This document shows, piece by piece, positions 6,629 through 11,369 of a stretch of DNA of 11,369 nt. The position numbers were made by a program, and so were the translations under genes. Below the pieces are notes generated by a model. The model saw only the letters and a list, made by a program, of their open reading frames with translations, was not told the origin of the DNA and did no database searches. The first letter of the stretch is position 1, and each line of letters opens with the position of its first letter. This DNA is from Candidatus Uhrbacteria bacterium RIFOXYB12_FULL_58_10 (GTDB lineage: Bacteria > Patescibacteriota > Patescibacteriia > UBA9934 > GWF2-40-263): positions 1 through 11,369 of the forward strand of contig CALRGL010000032.1 of the NCBI GenBank assembly GCA_943357275.1, in the 5' to 3' direction.

Positions 6629-6755
6629 AAAAACCTTCAAAAACGAACGCCTCACTTGGGCTTCGGTTGGAAACTCGTTCACCGACCAGCAGGGTCGGCT
6701 CGCGAGCTTTCCGCCCTCCAGCCCGGCGTGATGCATTCGTTTTTGAAGGTTTTTT
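6629..6755 (+). repeat. Structured palindromic repeat, copy 3, acting as a terminator
   Basis: A 127-nt hairpin starting at the CCA of the preceding tRNA. The outer stem AAAAAACCTTCAAAAACGAA (6628-6647, sharing the last A of CCA) pairs perfectly over 20 bp with 6736-6755, which ends in six T, as in an intrinsic terminator. Further pairs GC/GC and TCAC/GTGA lead into the core at 6654-6729, almost identical to copy 1. Without the core, the outer arms alone would look like the simple terminator after tRNA-fMet. The core therefore seems to sit in a terminator loop. Bases 6757-6780 hold nothing recognisable. Confidence 0.85.
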
Positions 6756-6780
6756 ATTTGGGTAAACTCACATATCATTC

Positions 6781-6809
6781 TTGACGATATTCATAAACTT
6801 CTCTATAGT
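6781..6809 (+). promoter_or_regulatory. Promoter of tRNA-fMet
   Basis: TTGACG (6781-6786), a 17-bp spacer and TATAGT (6804-6809). The expected start point is about 6813-6817, at or within a few bases of the tRNA 5' end at 6815, so little or no 5' leader would be made. Confidence 0.85.
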
Positions 6810-6814
6810 GCCGT

Positions 6815-6891
6815 TGCGGGGTAGAGCAGCCAGGCAGCTCGTCGGGCTCATAACCCGAAGGTCGTTGGTTCAAATCCAACCCCCGCAACCA
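6815..6891 (+). tRNA. Initiator tRNA-fMet(CAU)
   Basis: Acceptor TGCGGGG (6815-6821) pairs with CCCCGCA (6881-6887), then A6888 and encoded CCA. Initiator features: anticodon stem TCGGG/CCCGA with the three G-C pairs at 29-31/39-41, A11-U24 in the D stem GAGC/GCTC, and anticodon CAT at 6849-6851. The first pair is U1-A72 rather than the C1xA72 mismatch of E. coli, a weak pair that may still open for formylation. A strong promoter lies directly upstream and a terminator directly downstream, so it is a single-gene unit. Confidence 0.95.
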
Positions 6892-6924
6892 AAAAATCCT
6901 CTTGCTTTTGCAAGTGGATTTTTT
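6891..6924 (+). terminator. Terminator of tRNA-fMet
   Basis: AAAAAATCC (6891-6899) and CTTGC (6901-6905) pair with GCAAG (6910-6914) and GGATTTTTT (6916-6924), with a T-T mismatch and loop TTTT. The stem begins at the last A of the encoded CCA and ends in six T. Confidence 0.9.
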
Positions 6925-6929
6925 GTTTA

Positions 6930-6938
6930 TGTTATACT
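6930..6938 (+). promoter_or_regulatory. Extended -10 promoter of the small membrane protein
   Basis: TGT followed by TATACT (6933-6938). A possible -35, TTGCAA at 6908-6913, lies in the preceding terminator with a 19-bp spacer. The start codon is only 9 nt after the box, so the transcript would begin within a couple of bases of the ATG. Confidence 0.65.
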
Positions 6939-6946
6939 CAACTCAT

Positions 6947-7177
6947 ATGATCAATCATCCAGATTCATTTTTTCGCATGGCTATCAATGCTGTTGTTGGG
7001 GCGTTTCTTGGTTTATTGTTTGGATTGTTGATTGGGTTAGTCATTCTGTTTATCGGTGGACTCATTCCTCCTTTTGTTGGAAGCGAAGGACCTCATCAGA
7101 TTGCTCCCTTTTTAGGAATGGGATTTGGGTCATTTGTTGGGGCTATTTTTGGAGGGATTGTAGGACTCAAAAAATAG
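6947..7177 (+). CDS. Small glycine-rich membrane protein, unknown function
   Basis: A 76-residue protein with two hydrophobic segments: residues 11-40 (MAINAVVGAFLGLLFGLLIG then LVILFIGGLI) and 54-74 (PFLGMGFGSFVGAIFGGIVGL), joined by a short polar loop PPFVGSEGPHQ. Both carry repeated GxxxG-like spacing, which favours tight helix packing or oligomerisation; a glycine-zipper-type protein is a structural description, not a function. I chose ATG 6947 because it directly follows a clear extended -10 box; an upstream TTG (6902) would lie in the tRNA terminator. No Shine-Dalgarno is visible, consistent with leaderless translation. It has its own promoter and terminator. I do not recognise the family. 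Confidence 0.7.
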   Translation: MINHPDSFFRMAINAVVGAFLGLLFGLLIGLVILFIGGLIPPFVGSEGPHQIAPFLGMGFGSFVGAIFGGIVGLKK

Positions 7178-7191
7178 AAACGAAAGAAAAT

Positions 7192-7217
7192 AACACCGTT
7201 TGTCGTGGTGTTTTTTT
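7192..7217 (+). terminator. Terminator of the small membrane protein gene
   Basis: AACACC (7192-7197) pairs with GGTGTT (7207-7212) over a 9-nt loop, followed by an unbroken T-run to 7217. Confidence 0.85.
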
Positions 7218-7224
7218 AATCTGT

Positions 7225-7264
7225 AAAATAAAAACACGCAAGGAACACGAGGGTTCGTTGCGTG
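7225..7264 (-). terminator. Terminator of the minus-strand two-gene operon
   Basis: CACGCAA (7235-7241) pairs with TTGCGTG (7258-7264), and GAAC (7243-7246) pairs with GTTC (7253-7256) inside it, with a G-G mismatch and a 6-nt loop. On the minus strand the stem is followed by TTTTTATTTT (7225-7234). It lies just below the stop at 7273. Confidence 0.88.
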
Positions 7265-7272
7265 GATGCAGT

Positions 7273-7740
7273 TTAGATGACTTCGCGATTCGACTTGCTG
7301 GGCAAGAAGAGTCGAACGATTCCGACGAGTGCAAACAGGACGATGAAGATGCTGATCAGACTCAGGGCCGTGCTCAAAAGAGAGAAAATCATGAATCCGA
7401 ACAAGAGAAGTGTGATGATTTTTTTTACTCGTTTGCCTGCTGCGGTCAGAGGCTGGCCGTAGTTTGTGAACGCAACGAGGGTGCGTAGCCAAGTGGGCAT
7501 GCGTTCGGACATCTTCTGCGCTCGATAATACTCGTTCAGATCGATCGGAAAGAGAATACCAATGAGTGCGTGCGAGGCTTCCATGAGACTCATGAGCATG
7601 AGTACTGTCAGGCTACCGCGATAGCACAGATATGCCACAATAAGATTGATAACCAGTGACAGACTAGCACGAAACCGAACTGATTTTTCCACGGGATGTT
7701 CCTTTTTTGTGGGTGGAATGTTTGAGGACTTCTTACTCAC
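7273..7740 (-). CDS. Unknown membrane protein with about four transmembrane segments
   Basis: Not recognised. From GTG 7740 it has 155 residues: a basic polar N-terminus (VSKKSSNIPPTKKEHPVEKS), then hydrophobic segments near residues 26-40, 43-65, 107-125 and 127-146, and a short basic tail ending in LPSKSNREVI. Between the pairs lies a polar stretch with DLNEYYRAQKMSERMPTWLR. GTG 7740 overlaps the upstream gene's stop by 8 nt (GTGAGTAA); a TTG at 7770 would add ten residues and a 38-nt overlap. Neither has a clear Shine-Dalgarno, so coupling to the upstream gene is likely. It is the second gene of an operon divergent from the PP2C phosphatase and may work with its partner at the membrane; that is context only. 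Confidence 0.7.
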   Translation of the reverse strand: MSKKSSNIPPTKKEHPVEKSVRFRASLSLVINLIVAYLCYRGSLTVLMLMSLMEASHALIGILFPIDLNEYYRAQKMSERMPTWLRTLVAFTNYGQPLTAAGKRVKKIITLLLFGFMIFSLLSTALSLISIFIVLFALVGIVRLFLPSKSNREVI

Positions 7741-8122
7741 TGATGACCGCCGCTTTTCGAGCCAAGACAAAGTAGTTTACTAGTCCCAGAGCGAAGGCTT
7801 CGATAAAGACGTTTCGACCACAGGTTGCGACGGTGAGAAATGTATCAGCCGGAGTGATACGGATTTCGAACCAATCTTTTCCTTCGCCAGGAGGGGCGAG
7901 ACCAAAGAGAAGAATCATTTTGTCTTTGGGTCGGAGCTGATGTACAGGAACTCTCACAAGCCAACACCTGAGTTCTCGACACCAACCGACGACTCCTTGT
8001 TTGTTGAAATATCGGCTTAGGTCTTCCTGAAGTGTTTGATGGCTGGGTGTTTCTCCCTGCCAAGCGAGTGTTCGGATGTTTTTGATAGAATTTCGATTTT
8101 CGACCGTAGATGAACAAAACAT
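7733..8122 (-). CDS. Unknown 129-residue protein, first gene of the minus-strand operon
   Basis: Not recognised. The N-terminal half is polar (residues 10-45 include TLAWQGETPSHQTLQEDLSR), followed by a strand-rich central part (GWCRELRCWLVRVPVHQL, then KMILLFGLAPPGEGKDWFEIRI) and a C-terminal hydrophobic stretch FIEAFALGLVNYFVLARK (106-123) that could be a buried helix or a single membrane segment. Four cysteines (3, 48, 53, 101) are unusual for so small a protein. The ATG at 8122 lies about 48 nt below a strong predicted promoter start, with a purine-rich AGAAAGGG upstream as a possible weak Shine-Dalgarno. Its stop overlaps the next gene. Confidence 0.7.
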   Translation of the reverse strand: MFCSSTVENRNSIKNIRTLAWQGETPSHQTLQEDLSRYFNKQGVVGWCRELRCWLVRVPVHQLRPKDKMILLFGLAPPGEGKDWFEIRITPADTFLTVATCGRNVFIEAFALGLVNYFVLARKAAVISE

Positions 8123-8176
8123 GACGGTTTATCCCTTTCTGAGATCAAATCAAAAGGATCAAAAAGAACGAACTCG

Positions 8177-8205
8177 ATAATAGCCTAAAAAACGAAAATT
8201 GTCAA
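8177..8205 (-). promoter_or_regulatory. Promoter of the minus-strand operon
   Basis: On the minus strand TTGACA (8205-8200), a 17-bp spacer and TATTAT (8182-8177): a perfect -35, ideal spacing and a 5-of-6 -10. The start point should be near 8170, leaving a leader of roughly 48 nt. Confidence 0.88.
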
Positions 8206-8218
8206 TCATTTATTGACA
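8200..8218. promoter_or_regulatory. Palindrome formed by the two divergent -35 boxes
   Basis: TGTCAAT-CATTT-ATTGACA is a perfect 7-bp inverted repeat with a 5-bp spacer, centred at 8209. Each arm contains the -35 box of one of the two divergent promoters. A dimeric regulator bound here could block both promoters at once. It may also simply reflect two consensus -35 boxes placed back to back. Confidence 0.5.
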
Positions 8219-8241
8219 AAAACCTCATTTTGAACTATTCT
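8213..8241 (+). promoter_or_regulatory. Promoter of the PP2C gene
   Basis: TTGACA (8213-8218), a 17-bp spacer and TATTCT (8236-8241). The start point should be near 8248. The phosphatase start at 8288 has AGGAG at 8276-8280, 7 nt before it. Confidence 0.82.
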
Positions 8242-8287
8242 TCTTTGTTCTTATGGCTCATTTAAACCTCCAACCAGGAGTCTTCTC

Positions 8288-9166
8288 ATGTCTCGTATCC
8301 AGTATGCGGTAGCTCGACGGGAATGGCGGTTCAAGGATGTTTGTGAAGACTGTGCGTCTGTGAATGCTGTTTCAGAGCAAAAATTCGTTGGTGTTGTTGT
8401 GGATGGACATGCAAATGAGAAAGTTTCTGATTCTGCAATGGCATCTGCAGCCTTTTCTTCTTATGTGTCTGATGCTCTTGCTCATAACCTGAGTGTGCAA
8501 AACCCATTTGCCTCTGAAGATGGTATGCATCGAGCATTTGATACGGTTGCACAGATGGTGGGCTTTGGAACACGAGGGGGTCACTTTGATCCTCGAGTCG
8601 GTGCCGTGGCAGGAGCTGTTTGTGTGGATGTTCTCCGTCACAAGCTCACTGTGGCTTATGCGGGGGACGTTCGGCTGTATGCAAACGTTCGTGCGGGCAA
8701 ATCGTTTCGTTGTTTCACAATGGATCACACGCCCAAACATCCAGGTGAACTGGATCGACTTCGTCCCTTGCTCACGGATAAATCATTTGAAGTGGTTTAC
8801 CATTCGCTTTCGACGTTTGGGAGCGAAGGACCATTTGTTCCTCGACTTCACTATCGACAAGAGGATGGGGCTCGATCAACAGCTGGTCTGATGGTGACAC
8901 GCGGATTTGGGGATAAGTTATTCCAACCTGCCTTTACGCACACACCAGACGTTCATGAAATCCATTTGAATGGAATGTATCACGATGCTGTGTTTGCTCT
9001 GTGTTCTGACGGGGCTCAACGTAATCTTGGTCGTTTGTTCCAGCGATACCAAAAATGCGGTGTGCCTGATACGCTTGAACCTCTTGTGGAATCGTTCTAC
9101 GAACTTCATGAAGAAGAGAATGATGATGACGCAACGGTGCTTTTCTTTCGTCTGCTTGCCGACTAA
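8288..9166 (+). CDS. PP2C-family (PPM) Ser/Thr protein phosphatase
   Basis: Metal-dependent phosphatase of 292 residues, predicted to be soluble and cytoplasmic and to remove phosphate from Ser/Thr of target proteins. The PP2C motifs appear in order: the acidic pair E20-D21; VGVVVDGHA with D39-G40-H41 (metal ligands); YAGDVR at 124-129 in place of the usual GDSR; LMVTRGFGD at 201-209; ALCSDG at 237-242; and NDDDATVLFF at 278-287, whose aspartate completes the metal site. There is no transmembrane helix or extra domain. The start ATG 8288 is fixed by AGGAG 7 nt upstream. No protein kinase gene lies in the window, so the substrate is unknown. It is divergently transcribed from two unknown genes through a shared palindromic promoter region and has its own terminator before parA. 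Confidence 0.88.
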   Translation: MSRIQYAVARREWRFKDVCEDCASVNAVSEQKFVGVVVDGHANEKVSDSAMASAAFSSYVSDALAHNLSVQNPFASEDGMHRAFDTVAQMVGFGTRGGHFDPRVGAVAGAVCVDVLRHKLTVAYAGDVRLYANVRAGKSFRCFTMDHTPKHPGELDRLRPLLTDKSFEVVYHSLSTFGSEGPFVPRLHYRQEDGARSTAGLMVTRGFGDKLFQPAFTHTPDVHEIHLNGMYHDAVFALCSDGAQRNLGRLFQRYQKCGVPDTLEPLVESFYELHEEENDDDATVLFFRLLAD

Positions 9167-9194
9167 TCCAAAGCGTGGATAGTCGGTTTTTGTT
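9161..9194 (+). terminator. Terminator of the PP2C gene
   Basis: GACTA (9161-9165) pairs with TAGTC (9180-9184), and TCC (9167-9169) pairs with GGA (9177-9179), with one bulged A, followed by GG, five T, G and TTT. The stem overlaps the TAA stop at 9164-9166. Confidence 0.8.
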
Positions 9195-9207
9195 TGGGGA
9201 GAATATC

Positions 9208-9216
9208 TGTTACACT
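9208..9216 (+). promoter_or_regulatory. Extended -10 promoter of parAB
   Basis: TGT followed by TACACT (9211-9216), the same form as the boxes at 6140-6148 and 6930-6938. No clear -35 is seen. The ATG at 9228 is 12 nt after the box, predicting a leader of about 5 nt. No strong Shine-Dalgarno is present. Confidence 0.55.
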
Positions 9217-9227
9217 GGGGTTTAGCT

Positions 9228-10001
9228 ATGGCACATATCGTATCAGTCTTGAATCAAAAAGGTGGGGTTGGTAAAACCACAACGTCGATCAACTTGGCGG
9301 CTTATTTGGCTGAGCATGGAAAGTTTGTGCTTCTTGTGGATTTAGATCCTCAAGCAAACGCAACCTCTGGAGTTGGAATCGATCATAATACACTTCCTGC
9401 TGGAGTGTATGAGGCACTTATAGGAACACATCCTGCTCGACGTCTCATTCATCCAACGGCCCATGAAGGTCTTCGAATTCTTCCGGCGACGCAAGCTCTT
9501 GCTGGTGCGTCTATTGAGTTAGTTGGTGCAGAAGAACGTGAACATTTTTTACGCAAGGCACTCATGGAAGTGAAGAATGATTACGATTACATTATCATCG
9601 ACAATCCACCTTCGCTTGGGCTGATTACACTCAACGGTCTTGTTGCTTCAGACTCTGTTCTCATTCCCGTGCAAGCCGAATATTTTGCGCTTGAAGGATT
9701 GACCCAGCTTTTGAATACAGTGAATTTAGTTCGAGAGAATTTACGTCCAGACTTGGAAGTGATGGGGGCGGTGATTACGATGTATGACTCTCGCACAAAA
9801 CTTTCCAAAGAAGTTTTGCAAGAACTCTACCGATATTTCCCAGATAAGATTTTTCGTTCCGTGATTCCTCGTTCTGTGCGTTTGGCAGAAGCTCCGTCGT
9901 TTGGAAAAACGATCATCGGCTACGATCCGTCATCAAAAGCCGCAAAAGCTTATCAGCGTCTTGCTCGTGAGTTTATTATGAGAGATGAAGGATCGATTTA
10001 A
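9228..10001 (+). CDS. parA: Chromosome-partitioning ATPase ParA (Soj)
   Basis: Walker-type ATPase of 257 residues that binds the nucleoid as an ATP dimer and moves ParB-bound origin DNA during segregation. The deviant Walker A box KGGVGKTT is at residues 11-18 with signature lysines K11 and K16, followed by LLVDLDPQANATSGVG (35-50) and YDYIIIDNPPSLGL near 119-132, the Walker B region. The family NAT/switch stretch and the ending RLAEAPSFGKTIIGYDPSSKAAKAY are typical of chromosomal Soj proteins. There is no N-terminal helix-turn-helix extension, so it is the short, non-autoregulating form. parB follows one base after the stop, forming the usual two-gene unit. The DNPP in place of the common DCPP is a minor variation. 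Confidence 0.96.
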   Translation: MAHIVSVLNQKGGVGKTTTSINLAAYLAEHGKFVLLVDLDPQANATSGVGIDHNTLPAGVYEALIGTHPARRLIHPTAHEGLRILPATQALAGASIELVGAEEREHFLRKALMEVKNDYDYIIIDNPPSLGLITLNGLVASDSVLIPVQAEYFALEGLTQLLNTVNLVRENLRPDLEVMGAVITMYDSRTKLSKEVLQELYRYFPDKIFRSVIPRSVRLAEAPSFGKTIIGYDPSSKAAKAYQRLAREFIMRDEGSI

Positions 10002-10002
10002 T

Positions 10003-10860
10003 ATGCAACAAAAGTCAGCACTCGGCAGGGGACTGGGTTCCTTGATTCCGCAAAAAGGCTCTCCAACCGCCCAGGTGATTCACGAAGTAAGTCATCAAGA
10101 AGTTCTTCAGATTTCCCCCGATAACATCAAAGAAAACCCTCGTCAGCCTCGTTTACAGTTTAAACAAGAGGACCTTGAGGACTTGATGGCTTCTATCAAG
10201 ACCTACGGCATCATGCAACCGCTTGTGGTGACTCGGTCTGGAAACGGTTACGAGCTGATCGCGGGTGAACGACGTTTGCGTGCTTCTCGTGCGGTTGGAC
10301 TCAAAACGGTTCCGGTGATTGTGCGTGACGCAAGTGATCAAGAAAAACTTGAGCTTGCGCTTATTGAAAACATTCAGCGTGCAGATTTGAATGCGGTTGA
10401 AGAAGCTTTTGCGTATCAAGCGCTCATTCAAGAATTTAATCTGACCCAGCAAGATGTTGCTTCGCGTGTGGGAAAAAGTCGTCCGGTGATTGCAAACGCT
10501 CTGCGTCTTTTGGAGCTTCCCTCAGAGATGTTGAACGCACTCAAAGAAGGAAAGATTTCAAAGACGCATGCACGAGCTCTTTTGTCTGAGCCAAATTTGG
10601 ATAAGCAACGATTAATGTTTCAGAAAATGCTTCAGGGTGAGATGACTTCTCGCGAAGCAGAAGTGAAGTCCACGGGACTTGTACAGCGTCGTGAACCACG
10701 TGGAAAGGATCCAAATATTGCAGCACATGAGCGTAAGATGCGCGAAGTGCTTGGAACAAAAGTCACGATTGAAGAATTTGGTGGACGAGGAAAATTGTCT
10801 ATTCACTTTTTTTCAAAAGAAGAACTCCTTGATCTTCTGAATCGATTATCAGAACTCTAA
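10003..10860 (+). CDS. parB: Chromosome-partitioning protein ParB (Spo0J)
   Basis: CTP-dependent DNA clamp that loads at parS near the origin and works with ParA and SMC in segregation. Residues 1-14 contain the ParA-activating motif SALGRGLGSLIP. The ParB/Srx CTPase domain covers about 26-115, with NPRQPR and the CTP-binding GERRLRASRAVG. The ENIQRADLNAVEEA stretch leads to the helix-turn-helix LTQQDVASRVGKSRPVIANALRLLELP, and a C-terminal dimerisation segment follows (KVTIEEFGGRGKLSIHF). I chose ATG 10003 (285 residues) because it begins with the typical short lead-in and has GAAGGA about 9 nt upstream; ATG 9985 would add six residues and overlap parA. It is co-transcribed with parA. Confidence 0.95.
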   Translation: MQQKSALGRGLGSLIPQKGSPTAQVIHEVSHQEVLQISPDNIKENPRQPRLQFKQEDLEDLMASIKTYGIMQPLVVTRSGNGYELIAGERRLRASRAVGLKTVPVIVRDASDQEKLELALIENIQRADLNAVEEAFAYQALIQEFNLTQQDVASRVGKSRPVIANALRLLELPSEMLNALKEGKISKTHARALLSEPNLDKQRLMFQKMLQGEMTSREAEVKSTGLVQRREPRGKDPNIAAHERKMREVLGTKVTIEEFGGRGKLSIHFFSKEELLDLLNRLSEL

Positions 10861-10866
10861 AAAAAG

Positions 10867-10894
10867 AACCCGGCAATGTCTTGTCGGGTTTTTT
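10867..10894. terminator. Bidirectional terminator between parB and rel
   Basis: AACCCG (10867-10872) pairs with CGGGTT (10885-10890), and CA (10874-10875) pairs with TG (10882-10883) above a G-T pair. Six T follow on the plus strand, and on the minus strand the stem is followed by TTCTTTTTTT. The stop of the minus-strand gene (10893-10895) lies in the T-run. Confidence 0.88.
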
Positions 10895-11369
10895 ATTTTG
10901 TTTTATCTCTTCCACCTCGCAAGACTTCTGCAAACCATCCTTTAACGGTGAGTCGTGAGGCATCACGAATTTTGTTACGAGCGTGTCGTGTTTTTACAAA
11001 CTTGAGCCAATCCGGATTTGGACCTCGACGATTTTTGTCCGTGATAATTTCGACGATATTTCCTGAGACCAAGACTGTGTCTAAGTTTTTCATGATGCTG
11101 TTTATACGAGCCGCAACACATTTGTTTCCCACTTCTGTGTGAATCGCATAAGCAAAATCAACGGGCGTTGCACTCTCTGGCAGATCGATCACGTCGCCTT
11201 CGGGAGTAAACACGAAAATGCGATCTTTGAAGACGTCGATCTTCATGTACTCGAGTTGTTCCAAAAAATCTTTTTTGTTTTCCAGTTCTTTTTGAATTTG
11301 AATGAGCTCATCCATCCATCGTGTATTGCGTGAAGCAGGGGAGCCATCTTCTTTATAGCGCCAGTGAGC
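10893..11369 (-). CDS. RelA/SpoT-type (p)ppGpp enzyme, C-terminal part, short form
   Basis: Stringent-response enzyme that makes and/or degrades (p)ppGpp. The gene is open at the right edge; 158 codons are visible. The first residues, AHWRYKE, are the conserved motif near the end of the Rel synthetase domain. They lead through a helical linker (MDELIQIQKELENKKDFLEQ) to a complete TGS domain starting at VFKDRIFVFTPEGDVIDLP and ending at EIITDKNRRGPNPDWLKFV. The protein stops about 29 residues later, after KTRHARNKIRDASRLTVKGW. The helical, zinc-finger and ACT/RRM regions of long RelA/Rel proteins are therefore missing. The stop is followed directly by a good terminator, so this looks like a natural short form rather than a broken gene. 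An internal ATG at 11315 is not the true start. Confidence 0.92.
   Translation of the reverse strand, partial: AHWRYKEDGSPASRNTRWMDELIQIQKELENKKDFLEQLEYMKIDVFKDRIFVFTPEGDVIDLPESATPVDFAYAIHTEVGNKCVAARINSIMKNLDTVLVSGNIVEIITDKNRRGPNPDWLKFVKTRHARNKIRDASRLTVKGWFAEVLRGGRDKTK

Noticed and set aside
6251..6755. Integron attC sites or a CRISPR array as explanations of the repeats
   Set aside because: The repeats lack the paired RYYYAAC/GTTRRRY boxes of attC and no integrase or cassette genes are near. There are only three copies, in mixed orientation and with no regular spacers, so it is not CRISPR.
6781..7488. A 235-codon open frame on the plus strand
   Set aside because: It reads through the tRNA-fMet promoter, the tRNA, its terminator, a real small gene in another frame and two further terminators. 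The translation is low-complexity and unlike any protein.
8372..8740. Long minus-strand open frames opposite the PP2C gene
   Set aside because: The plus strand carries all PP2C motifs, a Shine-Dalgarno and a promoter; the opposite frames are shadows of its codon use.

Overview
The window looks like the chromosome of a streamlined bacterium, most plausibly a member of the Candidate Phyla Radiation (Patescibacteria). This is inferred from very compact same-strand gene packing, an aspartyl-tRNA synthetase without its GAD insertion, a Rel protein that stops shortly after its TGS domain, mRNAs that seem nearly leaderless, and moderately AT-rich DNA. No taxon-specific marker is present, so it remains an inference. 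UGA is a normal stop (scpB, the carboxypeptidase), so the SR1/Gracilibacteria code is not used.

Layout. (1) 1-5582: a tight plus-strand operon with the end of an unknown gene, aspS, scpA, scpB, an S11 D-alanyl-D-alanine carboxypeptidase, a COG2426-type small membrane transporter and a GT4 glycosyltransferase, closed by a bidirectional terminator. It mixes translation, chromosome condensation and cell-envelope work. (2) 5585-6049, minus: a YdjM-like membrane protein convergent with the operon. (3) 6120-6924: a tRNA block with tRNA-Leu(CAA), an elongator-type tRNA(CAU) and initiator tRNA-fMet. Three copies of a structured repeat sit directly against the first two tRNAs. (4) 6930-7217: a small glycine-rich membrane protein. 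(5) 7225-8122, minus: two overlapping genes of unknown function, divergent from (6) 8213-9194, a PP2C-type phosphatase. The two promoters share a palindrome made of their -35 boxes. (7) 9208-10894: parA-parB, then a bidirectional terminator. (8) 10893-11369, minus: the C-terminal part of a RelA/SpoT-type (p)ppGpp enzyme running off the window.

The most unusual content is the repeat around the tRNAs. Each copy has a core of about 70-76 nt with conserved arms; two cores are identical at 75 of 76 positions, and the third is inverted with a compensatorily changed stem and a different apical hairpin. Each core lies in the middle of a longer outer stem whose sequence is unrelated from copy to copy but still base-paired. 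The whole units are 124-128 nt long. This suggests either a small mobile palindromic element that enters the loops of existing hairpins or terminators, or a structured RNA flanking tRNAs.

Promoters are readable: TTGACA-like -35 boxes with 17-bp spacers, and repeated extended -10 boxes of the form TGn-TAnnnT placed only 8-12 nt before start codons.
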